From JAOPZW01 sp963707695 (GTDB lineage: Bacteria > Actinomycetota > Thermoleophilia > Solirubrobacterales > Solirubrobacteraceae), in assembly GCA_963707695.1 (NCBI GenBank), contig CAVPQY010000003.1, forward strand, positions 1 to 64,000: DNA of 64,000 nucleotides. The letters are read 5' to 3'. Positions 53,704-63,617 of this stretch are shown here, one piece after another. A program made the position numbers and the translations under genes. The notes beneath the pieces were generated by a model. It had not been told where the DNA came from. It ran no database searches and saw nothing but the letters and a program-made list of their open reading frames with translations. The number at the start of each line of letters is the position of its first letter. Positions within the stretch are counted from its first letter, which is position 1.

Positions 53704-54903
53704 ATGGCCACCGCTGCGCAGGACGTCCTCAAGCCCGACTTCGGCGCCCGGCGCCGGCACTTCATCTTCACCGACGAGCACGACCAGCTCCGGGAGTCGA
53801 TCCGCGGCTTCGCGACGAAGGAGCTCGCGCCGCACGCGGAGGAGTGGGAGGAGACGACCTTCCCCGACTCCGTCTTCCACCGCATGGGCGAGCTCGGCTT
53901 CCTCGGCCTCGACAAGCCCGAGGCGTACGGCGGGCAGGGCGGCGACTACTACTCGTCGCTCGTGCTGGCCGAGGAGATCGTCCACGCCCGCTCCGGCGGC
54001 CTGGCCATGGGCGTCGCCGTCCACACCGACATGGCGATGCCCCCGATCCTCGCCTTCGGCACCGAGGAGCAGAAGCGGGAGTGGGTCGTGCCGGCGATCG
54101 CCGGCCAGAAGATCCTCTGCCTCGGCATCACCGAGCCCGACGCCGGCTCCGACGTCGCCGGCATCAAGACGCGCGCGGAACGCGACCCCGCCCACCCCGG
54201 CGAGTACGTCATCAACGGCGCGAAGACGTACATCACCAACGGCCACCGGGCCGACGTCATCGTGCTCGTCACGAAGACCGACGCCGACGCCGGCTACGAC
54301 GGCTTCACGCTGTTCCTCGTGCCCATGGACGCCCCGGGCGTCGTGCGCGAGAAGCGGCTCGAGAAGCTCGGGATGCACGCGAGCGACACGGCGCTGCTGG
54401 CGTTCCAGGACGTGCGGGTGCCCGACACGGCGGTCCTGGGCCAGGTCGGCAAGGGCTTCTACCACATCATGTGGGAGCTCCAGGGCGAGCGCCTGATCGG
54501 CGCGGCGGGCTGCGTCGCCGGCGCCCAGCGCTGCTTCGAGCAGACGCTGCAGTACGCCCAGGAGCGGACCGCCTTCGGGCGCGAGATCGGCAAGTTCCAG
54601 GTCATCCGCCACAAGTTCGCGGAGATGGCGACGAAGATCGAGACGGCGCGCCAGCTCGTGTACGTGACGGCCTGGCGCTTCCAGAACGGCGAGTACCCCG
54701 TGCGCGAGATCTCGATGGCCAAGCTCCACGCCGCGCGCGTCGCGGTCGAGGTCGCCGACGAGTGCATCCAGATCCACGGCGGCGCGGGCTACATGAAGGA
54801 GTACGGCGTGGAGCGCGTCTGGCGCGACATGCGCCTGAACCGCATCGGCGCGGGGACCGACGAGATCATGCTCGACGTCATCGGGCGCTCGTACGGTCTG
54901 TAG
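53704..54903 (+). CDS. Acyl-CoA dehydrogenase (isovaleryl/long-chain type active site)
   Basis: A 399-residue FAD-dependent acyl-CoA dehydrogenase. Seen: LGITEPDAGSDVAGIKT, YVINGAKTYITNGHRADVIVLV, ERTAFGREIGKFQVIRH and QIHGGAGYMKEYGVERVWRDMRLNRIGAGTDEIM. The usual base position (the E of YEGT) is alanine in IGAGT. A glutamate in the helix segment LQGERLIG instead matches the base of isovaleryl-CoA and long-chain dehydrogenases. This fits a role in leucine/isovalerate or long-chain acyl-CoA oxidation. It is divergent from the crotonase gene, with the palindrome between them. Confidence 0.95.
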   Translation: MATAAQDVLKPDFGARRRHFIFTDEHDQLRESIRGFATKELAPHAEEWEETTFPDSVFHRMGELGFLGLDKPEAYGGQGGDYYSSLVLAEEIVHARSGGLAMGVAVHTDMAMPPILAFGTEEQKREWVVPAIAGQKILCLGITEPDAGSDVAGIKTRAERDPAHPGEYVINGAKTYITNGHRADVIVLVTKTDADAGYDGFTLFLVPMDAPGVVREKRLEKLGMHASDTALLAFQDVRVPDTAVLGQVGKGFYHIMWELQGERLIGAAGCVAGAQRCFEQTLQYAQERTAFGREIGKFQVIRHKFAEMATKIETARQLVYVTAWRFQNGEYPVREISMAKLHAARVAVEVADECIQIHGGAGYMKEYGVERVWRDMRLNRIGAGTDEIMLDVIGRSYGL

Positions 54904-55003
54904 GACGCGCGCTCAGACGGTTCCCAGCCACCTCTCGGCGGATCCTCGAACAGCCGCGCTTCGATGAGCGTCGACAGCGTTCACCGAGAGAAGGGCACGT
55001 CCC

Positions 55004-55201
55004 ATGAGCACGATCCTTGCCCCCGGCAGTCGCACGCAGGCGGCCGCGGAGATCAACGACCCCAGCGGGCTCCGCGGCGACGTGGAGGCGGCCGCGCGAC
55101 TGCTCTACGTCGCCGACAGCGCGCACGTCCTCGGGGCGATGAACAGCGTGGACTGGGAGCGGCGGGGCGTGCTTCGGCGACTGACCCGCCGCGCTCGCTA
55201 G
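55004..55201 (+). CDS. Small hypothetical protein (65 residues)
   Basis: ATG at 55004 with an AGAGAAGGG ribosome site. The protein begins MSTILAPGSRTQAAAEIND and ends with a basic tail (ERRGVLRRLTRRAR); no membrane helix or known domain is visible. It is supported by the ribosome site and codon-position GC, not by recognisable homology. It lies 100 bp after the acyl-CoA dehydrogenase and ends near the convergent ccmF gene. Confidence 0.5.
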   Translation: MSTILAPGSRTQAAAEINDPSGLRGDVEAAARLLYVADSAHVLGAMNSVDWERRGVLRRLTRRAR

Positions 55202-55210
55202 CACTCGCGA

Positions 55211-55229
55211 GGCTCGTCGACGTCGAGCC
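55211..55229. terminator. Hairpin between the small gene and ccmF
   Basis: GGCTCG, loop TCGACGT, CGAGCC. Weak, without a T-run; the position between convergent genes fits a bidirectional terminator. Confidence 0.35.
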
Positions 55230-55244
55230 CGGTCCCGCGCCCAC

Positions 55245-57394
<2,150 letters not shown>

Positions 57395-57398
<4 letters not shown>

Positions 57399-57793
57399 GA
57401 GGGCTTCCTCGTGGTGAACTTCGACGGGCACTTGGTGAGCAGTGAGTCCGGCTCGCCGACGAAGCCGGCGCCGTGCCTGCGCACGGTGACGATCACCTCG
57501 CGGCCCTCGCGGAAGGGCTCGGGGACGGCTCCCGTGTAGCTGACCGGCACCGACGCCGTGCCGGCGCGATCGCGCACGCGGAAGCCGAGCGTGCCGCCGT
57601 GGCGGCGAACCGAACCTGCGAGCACGGTGCCCGTGAGCTCGTAGGAGCGGCCACCGCCCGCGTGGAGCAGCTGGCTCGGGCTCTTCGCCGGGCTCGACGC
57701 GGTGAAGCTCGCGTAGGCGAGTGCGCCGGCCAGGAGCACGGCGAGGCCGAGCGTCACCACGAGCCTGATCCGGCGCCGGCGCGCGGGATCCAC
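57395..57793 (-). CDS. ccmE: Haem chaperone CcmE, cysteine type
   Basis: A 132-residue CcmE: an N-terminal membrane anchor (IRLVVTLGLAVLLAGALAYA), an OB-fold (SYELTGTVLAGSVRRHGGTLGFRVRD, ASVPVSYTGAVPEPFREGREVIVTV) and a C-terminal haem-attachment site. In most CcmE proteins haem is bound to the His of HxxxY. Here the segment is LLTKCPSKF: cysteine (C122) replaces histidine and phenylalanine replaces tyrosine. Cys-type CcmE (CxxxY) is known from some deltaproteobacteria and archaea. GTG start; 17 bp after the giant oxidase-like gene; coupled to ccmF. Confidence 0.88.
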
Positions 57794-57810
57794 GGCTCAC
57801 CGCCCGCGGG

Positions 57811-60800
57811 TCATGGCGTGACCACGGCGTTGTGCGGCGGCGCCGGCCGGTTCGACGCGGACGCCGCCCCGTGCTTCCGACCGCCCGTGAGGTTGAAGCC
57901 GGCGAACATGAGCGCGATGCCTGCGAGCTGGCCCAGGTAGACGAACGAGTACTCGCCGGTGCGCGTCATGCCGGTGGAGAGCGCCAGCACGAGTGCGCCG
58001 CCCGCGATCCAGAGGTTGGCCCGCACCCGCCGCCGGCGCGCGATCGAGGAGAGCGCGCCACCCACGAGGAACGCGGTGCCGAACGAGTTGAGCGCGATCG
58101 CCCAGAGGAAGGCGTGGCCGCCGAGAGCGCCGTCGGCCGGCGGGCCGCCGCTCGCCACGTGCGCGAGCGCGCTCGCCTGCACGGGCGCCAGCGCCACCGC
58201 CGCCGCGGCCGCCAGGGTGGCCACGAGAAGCCCGCCCACCAGCGCGTCGCGGGCGCGCCGTGGCAGCTGCAGCCAGGCCGACCCCGCGCCGAGCCAGGCA
58301 ACCGTGAGCACCCCGCCGCACAGGTAGTAGCCACGGAACAGGCCGGGACTCCACCCCGAGCCCTGGGCGACGGCCTCGCAGGCCGTCGCCACCGCGAAGA
58401 GCACGAAGCCGCCGGCCCAGAGCAGCTTCTCCCCCGCGCGCCGGCGGCGGAACGAGCGCAGCAGCAGGATCGCGAACAGCAGGGCGAGCAGCGCGGCCGC
58501 AACGGGCAGCAGCGATCCCGACACCGCGGGGACTGAGCGCCTCGACGCGCCGGCGATGGCCGTGACCGCCGCCTGCGGCGGCGCCACCGTGACGTAGCTG
58601 AAGTCGCGATCGCCGAACATCCCCTCGTGGGAGGCGGTGATCAGGTAGCGAGCGGGGCGCAGCCTCCGCGCGGGCGCGAGCGTGAGCGTGGTGGGCGACC
58701 GGCGCAGCACCGAGAGGGCGACGCCGGCGCGTCGATCGAGGTCGAACAGCTGGTAGGCCCCGGGCCGGTCCACGGCCGCCGACCGGATGAGGAGGCTGCG
58801 GACGTCGCGCGCATGCACGCGCAGCGCATCCGCCGGATACGGGTTCTGCGGGTCGCGCCAGCCGAACAGCCTGACCTTCCCGCGCGGCGTGCTGAGGAAC
58901 TGACCCGTGATCTCCTTCGTGAAGCGCTGCTCGTAGGAGAACCGCAGCGGCGTGGTCCCGAGCCCGCTCACGGCCGGCACGAGCGGCAGCGCGACGAGCA
59001 CGAGCCCGATCACACCGACGCCCGCCAGGATGCGGGCGCGCGAGCCCCCGCGGGAGTGTCGGCGGGGGTGCGGCCCTCGCGGGCCCTCGAACCTGATGAG
59101 CCTGCGCCGGTGCGCCCGGTGGAGCATCGCCGCCGAGAGCAGTGCGCTCAGCGGCAGCCACACGAACTCCACCCTCCATCCGAGGTGGCGCAGCGGACCC
59201 TGACCGAACGGCGAGAACGCCAGCGGGATCACGGCCCACGCCAGCGCCGGGCCCACGATGAGGAGCACGAGCGCCGCCACGGGGAAGCCGGCGAACAGCC
59301 AGCCGACGCCCGGGAACCCGAGCAGCCCCATGGGCAGCTCGTACGCGGCGAGCGCAGCCGGGCGCAGCCGTCGGACGCGCCTCGGGATCGTGCCGGTGTA
59401 CGCGGCTGGAGCGGCCCGCATCATCGCGCGGCCCGCGCGCCGGTAGCCGGAGGTCAGGTGCCAGGCTGCCTGGGCGTAGGCGCCGAAGCCCACGCTCACC
59501 GCGATGGCCGCGGGCACGAGGACGAGCGCCGACCACGGTTCCAGCGACGCCACGGCGCGGCCGAAGCTCGCCCCGTCCGTCACGCGGTGCGCGGCCAGCA
59601 CCGCGAAGGCGATCCCGCCGGCGTAGTAGACGCCCATGCCGGACGCGATCCCTACCACCGCGACGCGCACCTGCCTCCGCGGCCACGCCTCGCCGGACTG
59701 CCGGCGCAACAGCGCGAGCGCCAGGGCGAGCAGGATGGGCATCAACCCGCCCAGCATGTTGAGCTGTGCGTGCAGGTTGACGATCACGTCGCCGGCGTCG
59801 CCGCTCCGGTCGAGCAGCTCGTTGACGGCCGGGAACGCCTGCACGGGCCCCTGGAACGTGCCGATCGCGAGCGCACCGCACCCGGCCAGGACGAGCGGTG
59901 CCACCGGGCTGGCCGACCTCCACACCGAGCGAGCGACGAGCCAGAGCAGCATCCAGAAGCCCGCGAGCATCGCGACCCCGGCGCCCATGATCAGGAACGG
60001 GTGCAGCGGCGTGGCCGCCTCGGCCTGCTCGGGCGTCAGCCCACCGGCCACCACCAGGTGGCCCTCGCGGAAGCCGAGGTACAGCGCCGTCGCGTAGAAG
60101 GCGAGCGAGCCCCCGAGCAGGAGCCAGAAGCAGCGATTGACCAGCTGCCGGGGCGGTGTGGTGCCCCCGAGCAGCGGCAGGAGGTAGAAGAGGCCTCCGG
60201 CGACCAGCATGGTCAAGCCGGTGACGAGGTTGATGTGCGCGTGGCTGATCGGGTCGATCCACTCACCCGCGTGCCTGGCCTCGTAGAGCCAGGCGGCGTT
60301 CTTCGGCTGGACCTGGAGCACGCCCTGCACCGTGCCGGCCGTGAGGGCCGCGGCCCCGGTGAGCACGAACTTCCAGAGGTGGGCGCTCGGCTTGGGCACG
60401 CGGACGAGCCGCGCCTGGAAGACCGTCAGGGCGACGTTGGCCGCGAAGCACCAGTACCCCACCCCCATCACGCCCGCGCTCGCTCCCACCGGCACGCGGT
60501 ACCAGTTGCCCATGTGCTCCTTGGCCGCCTGGTAGTCCCAGCCGTGCTGCACGAGGCCGCCGATCGCGATCCCGTTCGCGATCAGCGCGACGTAGAAGCC
60601 GAGCAGGCCGGCGGCCGTGAACCAGAACGCCGCCTGCGCGAGCCCGTTGCTCGCGAGCGGGCGCCCGACCATGCGGGGCAGGACGTGCCAGCAGACGCCG
60701 GTCGCGATGAGGGTCCCGCCACCGACGATCATCACGTGGGTGTTGGAGAGGTCGCGGACGAGGTGGCCCGCATACCCGGCTCGCGCCTCCCACTCCGCGG

Positions 60801-61035
60801 CCCAGGGCAGGTTCTTGGCGACCATGTGGAGGGAGCCGAGGGCCAGGAACGCCGCTCCCGCCAGGAAGTACTTGGCGAGCTTGCCGTCGTGCGACGCGAG
60901 CTCGTCGGAGGTGTAGGGCTCGGTCCGCACCGGCGGGGCGCGCCCCGGAAGCAGGCGGCTCACCGCGGTCACCGCGACCGCGATGAACGCCAGGTAGGTC
61001 AGGAACTGCAGCGAGGTGAGGTGCCGCAGGTACAC
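57811..61035 (-). CDS. Giant membrane protein: oxidase subunit I-like domain fused to a second multi-helix domain
   Basis: A 1074-residue protein with roughly 20 membrane helices. Residues 1-540 resemble haem-copper oxidase subunit I of the cbb3/NO-reductase group: THVMIVGGGTLIATGVCWHVLPRM (H100, a low-spin haem ligand position), DPISHAHINLVTGL (H265/H267), the segment GTFQGPVQAFPAVNELLD like STFEGP... in CcoN, and NLHAQLNMLGG (H422). The paired histidines that complete the CuB site in CcoN are absent. Residues about 560-860 hold more helices and an extracytoplasmic beta domain (695-820). Residues 870-1050 form a further 6-7 helices. GTG start 10 bp after the previous gene. Possibly a quinone- or haem-binding electron-transfer subunit rather than an oxygen reductase. 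Confidence 0.8.
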   Translation of the reverse strand: MYLRHLTSLQFLTYLAFIAVAVTAVSRLLPGRAPPVRTEPYTSDELASHDGKLAKYFLAGAAFLALGSLHMVAKNLPWAAEWEARAGYAGHLVRDLSNTHVMIVGGGTLIATGVCWHVLPRMVGRPLASNGLAQAAFWFTAAGLLGFYVALIANGIAIGGLVQHGWDYQAAKEHMGNWYRVPVGASAGVMGVGYWCFAANVALTVFQARLVRVPKPSAHLWKFVLTGAAALTAGTVQGVLQVQPKNAAWLYEARHAGEWIDPISHAHINLVTGLTMLVAGGLFYLLPLLGGTTPPRQLVNRCFWLLLGGSLAFYATALYLGFREGHLVVAGGLTPEQAEAATPLHPFLIMGAGVAMLAGFWMLLWLVARSVWRSASPVAPLVLAGCGALAIGTFQGPVQAFPAVNELLDRSGDAGDVIVNLHAQLNMLGGLMPILLALALALLRRQSGEAWPRRQVRVAVVGIASGMGVYYAGGIAFAVLAAHRVTDGASFGRAVASLEPWSALVLVPAAIAVSVGFGAYAQAAWHLTSGYRRAGRAMMRAAPAAYTGTIPRRVRRLRPAALAAYELPMGLLGFPGVGWLFAGFPVAALVLLIVGPALAWAVIPLAFSPFGQGPLRHLGWRVEFVWLPLSALLSAAMLHRAHRRRLIRFEGPRGPHPRRHSRGGSRARILAGVGVIGLVLVALPLVPAVSGLGTTPLRFSYEQRFTKEITGQFLSTPRGKVRLFGWRDPQNPYPADALRVHARDVRSLLIRSAAVDRPGAYQLFDLDRRAGVALSVLRRSPTTLTLAPARRLRPARYLITASHEGMFGDRDFSYVTVAPPQAAVTAIAGASRRSVPAVSGSLLPVAAALLALLFAILLLRSFRRRRAGEKLLWAGGFVLFAVATACEAVAQGSGWSPGLFRGYYLCGGVLTVAWLGAGSAWLQLPRRARDALVGGLLVATLAAAAAVALAPVQASALAHVASGGPPADGALGGHAFLWAIALNSFGTAFLVGGALSSIARRRRVRANLWIAGGALVLALSTGMTRTGEYSFVYLGQLAGIALMFAGFNLTGGRKHGAASASNRPAPPHNAVVTP

Positions 61036-61045
61036 GGCGGCCGGC

Positions 61046-61237
61046 TCAGCGCAACCCCGGCTCGACGAAGTAGATCGTGAGCACGACGGCCAGGTACAGC
61101 ACGATCATCACCGCGAGCATCGCCCAGGCGCGGTAGCTCGCCCGCCGGGTGTGGCGGGCTCCGGCGGCGCCGATGTCGCGGTAGCCGTAGAGCGGGCGGG
61201 CCGGGCGCAGCCGTCGCCGCCGGCGCTCCTCGGTCAT
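61046..61237 (-). CDS. Small single-helix protein of the oxidase cluster
   Basis: A 63-residue protein with a strongly basic N-terminus (TEERRRRRLRPARPLYGYRD) and one membrane helix (AMLAVMIVLYLAVVLTIYFV). It could be a small oxidase subunit analogous to CcoQ, but the sequence is not diagnostic. It overlaps the previous gene by one base (TGATG). Confidence 0.78.
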   Translation of the reverse strand: MTEERRRRRLRPARPLYGYRDIGAAGARHTRRASYRAWAMLAVMIVLYLAVVLTIYFVEPGLR

Positions 61238-61557
61238 CAGAAGATCTTCTCCATGACGAGGCTTCTCTCCAGCTCGATCGTGTCGCCAAGATCCGTGATC
61301 AGGCGCTCGAACGTGTAGCCGCGCTCCAGGAACGCCTCGAGCTGCCCGAGGGTGTCCCACGACGTGTAGCAGTGAATGCGCACCGCCTCATCGGGCGCAG
61401 CGCGGATGAAGACGTCGAAGCGCTGGCAGCCGGGGTACTCCTGCACGTGGCCCTTGAGCGCCTGCAGCGAGGCGTACACACGAGACCAGTTCTCGCCCGC
61501 CACGACGACCTCGCTGCACGTCGAGTACACGAAGATGGGCAGCGCCTCGGTCCACAT
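61237..61557 (-). CDS. Dimeric alpha/beta-barrel (ABM-like) protein
   Basis: A 106-residue ferredoxin-like-fold protein of the antibiotic-biosynthesis-monooxygenase type: IFVYSTCSEVVVAGENW, ALKGHVQEYPGCQRFDVFIRA, and HCYTSWDTLGQLEAFLERGYTFERLITDL. Such small dimers include haem-degrading enzymes, so a haem-related role near Ccm and oxidase genes is possible, but unproven. It overlaps genes on both sides by one base. Confidence 0.8.
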   Translation of the reverse strand: MWTEALPIFVYSTCSEVVVAGENWSRVYASLQALKGHVQEYPGCQRFDVFIRAAPDEAVRIHCYTSWDTLGQLEAFLERGYTFERLITDLGDTIELERSLVMEKIF

Positions 61558-61907
61558 CAGAACAGCTGCCCCGAGATCAGGTGGCCGACCACGAACTCCG
61601 CGCCGAACGCGACGATCACGAGCGTCACGATCCAGAAGAAGATGGGCACGCGCGCGCCGGCCTCGGTGGTGTAGCCGCCCCAGCGGTCGAGCGGGCTGAT
61701 GCCGGTCTGCGGGTGGCTGCTGCGGTAGTCCCGGATCCAGAGGAGGAGGATCAGGACGAGCACGACCACGAACCCCCATATCCAGGCGAGCGCGGACCAG
61801 TCCACGTGCCAGGTCTCCGTCCGCCCGTGCGGCGCAAGCTGGTGGCCCTGGAGGTACAGGTAGTAGTCGTGCGCCTTCTGGGCCGAGTCACCCTTCGGCA
61901 TGGCCAT
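61557..61907 (-). CDS. Two-helix membrane protein of the oxidase cluster
   Basis: A 116-residue protein with a polar N-terminus (AQKAHDYYLYLQGHQLAPHGRTETWHVDW) and two membrane helices (about 38-57 and 84-106). Family not recognised. It overlaps the preceding gene by 20 bp. Conserved-looking His and Trp residues before the first helix suggest a functional subunit rather than a chance frame. Confidence 0.78.
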   Translation of the reverse strand: MAMPKGDSAQKAHDYYLYLQGHQLAPHGRTETWHVDWSALAWIWGFVVVLVLILLLWIRDYRSSHPQTGISPLDRWGGYTTEAGARVPIFFWIVTLVIVAFGAEFVVGHLISGQLF

Positions 61908-62196
61908 CGGCCCATTCCTCCTCGTCCAGCGCCCAATCCGGCGTGTAGTAGTCCTCCTCGTCGATCAGCAGCGGGATCCGCGCCGCCTGCTCGAGGTTGT
62001 GGAAGTGGCCCGCCTTCCAGGCCAGGATGAAGGCCACGAGCGCCAATCCGGCGAACAGGAAGAAGGCGTCCATCATCCAGTCGGCCATCACCCACTTCGA
62101 CTGGTCGCTCTCGGGTGCGTCGTGCGCGAGCGCGGCCCCAGGCGCGCCGAGCGCCGCCGCGAGCGTCAGGAGCGGCAGTCCGAGCCGGCGGCTCAT
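61888..62196 (-). CDS. Small secreted or membrane protein of the oxidase cluster
   Basis: A 102-residue protein with a signal peptide (RRLGLPLLTLAAALGAPGAALA), one membrane helix (MDAFFLFAGLALVAFILAW) and an acidic tail (PLLIDEEDYYTPDWALDEEEW). Family not recognised. The ATG overlaps the CcoO/P-like stop as ATGA. Confidence 0.78.
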   Translation of the reverse strand: MSRRLGLPLLTLAAALGAPGAALAHDAPESDQSKWVMADWMMDAFFLFAGLALVAFILAWKAGHFHNLEQAARIPLLIDEEDYYTPDWALDEEEWADGHAEG

Positions 62197-63614
62197 TGCT
62201 GACCCTGCACCTCGGGTGGGATGTCCTTCTGCGAGGCCGGAGGCAGCTTGTCCCCGCGTCGCTTGGCGTCCGCCCACGCCCGGTCGAGCAGCTGCTGGTA
62301 GATCCGCTTGATGCCGGCGGCGGCGTCCTGCAGGCTCAACGGCGTGCCGAGCCCGTTGACCACGATGCGATCGGCGGGGCCGAGGCCGGCGAAGACGCGC
62401 ATCGCCTCCTGCACGAACGGGTCGGCGCTCTGCGCCTTGGCGAAGGACGGGTTGCTCTGCGGCTTCTGGCGCGACGCCAGCCAGGCCAGCAGCTCCTTCG
62501 ACGGCTGCCAGGGGATGTAGTCCTTCGGCTCGGGCACCCGGTCGGCCGCGAGCGTGCCGTTCGGGATCGTCTTGACGAACAGCACCACACGCCAGATGTC
62601 GTCCACCGAGAGGCGCTCACCGAAGTTCTCCATGGCGGTGCCGGTCCAGCCGCGCAGGATCCGGTAGTAGAAGTCGCCCGGGCCGGTGTCGCCGCCGCAG
62701 CACGCGTCGTCCTTGTCGGTGAAGTCGGCCGGCGGCGGGGACATGAAGCGGGCCGCGGGCCCCTTGCCGTCGCCCTTGGGCCCGTGGCAGCCGACGCAGC
62801 GCGAGAGGAAGACCTCCTTCCCGCGCACGAGGTTGCTCTCGGTGGCCGGCAGCGGGTTGCCGGACAGCCAGTAGCTGCGGTCGATCTGCGACAGGTTGGG
62901 GGCCTCCTCGAGCTGGTTGGGCGGGGGCTTGATGTCCTTCTGCGGCACGATCGGCCGGTGCGCGCCGCGGAAGCCCGTGTACGGCGGCGGGAACCCCTGC
63001 ACCGTGAGCACCACGTTCTTCGCGTAGAGCTGCCCGGCGTAGCGCAGCAGGCCGGACTTGCCGCTGCGGGTCTCGACGAACTCGGTCAGGTCCCGCACCT
63101 CGGAGTCCGAGAAGAGCGACTTCATGGGCGGCATCAGCGAGCGGGGATCGACGAAGCGCGGGTCGTAGAAGTGCGCGAACTGCCAGTCGTCGGGATGCCA
63201 TCCGGACTCCTGCGAGAGGTCGGGTCCGGTGCGCTCGGTGCCGAGCAGGTTGGGGGACTGGTCGCTGCCGTAGAAGTCGCCGGGCTGCGAGACCTTGGGG
63301 TAGAGGAAGTAGAGCCCCTCGCGCACGTCCTGTGGCCGCGAGTACCCGGAGTGGCAGACGAAGCAGTTGTTCGACGCGAACAGGTTGCGCCCCTTGACGG
63401 CGTGCGAGTTGAGCGGGGCCCAGTCCTCGGAGGGCGGCGGGTCGAAGGTGTGCACCGGCAGCCACACGACCACGAAGACCACGGTGAGGAACACCAGCAG
63501 CCCACCGATGCCCGCGACCCACGGAGTGATGAGCATCTTCTCCGGAGGATGCGGCGACCATCCTCGCGGCGACTCGGCGTCGTGGTTCTGGGCCGGTTCG
63601 AGCTCGTCGGCCAT
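62193..63614 (-). CDS. CcoO-like / dihaem cytochrome c subunit of a cbb3-type oxidase
   Basis: A 473-residue membrane-anchored cytochrome c with two CxxCH haem sites. After a membrane helix (about 30-52) comes a CcoO-like domain: NCFVCHSGYSRPQDVR (C84-H88), LLGTERTGPDLSQESGWHPDDWQFAHFYDPR and SLMPPM, with the methionine ligand. A second cytochrome c domain follows: LSRCVGCHGPKGDGKGPAARF (C273-H277), similar to a CcoP haem domain. Having CcoO and one CcoP-like domain in one chain is unusual. It lies 3 bp downstream of the CcoN-like gene. Its haems need the Ccm system encoded at the end of this operon. Confidence 0.92.
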   Translation of the reverse strand: MADELEPAQNHDAESPRGWSPHPPEKMLITPWVAGIGGLLVFLTVVFVVVWLPVHTFDPPPSEDWAPLNSHAVKGRNLFASNNCFVCHSGYSRPQDVREGLYFLYPKVSQPGDFYGSDQSPNLLGTERTGPDLSQESGWHPDDWQFAHFYDPRFVDPRSLMPPMKSLFSDSEVRDLTEFVETRSGKSGLLRYAGQLYAKNVVLTVQGFPPPYTGFRGAHRPIVPQKDIKPPPNQLEEAPNLSQIDRSYWLSGNPLPATESNLVRGKEVFLSRCVGCHGPKGDGKGPAARFMSPPPADFTDKDDACCGGDTGPGDFYYRILRGWTGTAMENFGERLSVDDIWRVVLFVKTIPNGTLAADRVPEPKDYIPWQPSKELLAWLASRQKPQSNPSFAKAQSADPFVQEAMRVFAGLGPADRIVVNGLGTPLSLQDAAAGIKRIYQQLLDRAWADAKRRGDKLPPASQKDIPPEVQGQQ

Positions 63615-63617
63615 CGC

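Noticed and set aside
54932..54990. CTCTCGG...CCGAGAG pairing that might hide the ribosome site of the 65-residue gene
   Set aside because: The arms are 45 bases apart and only 7 bp long; such pairs are common by chance here.
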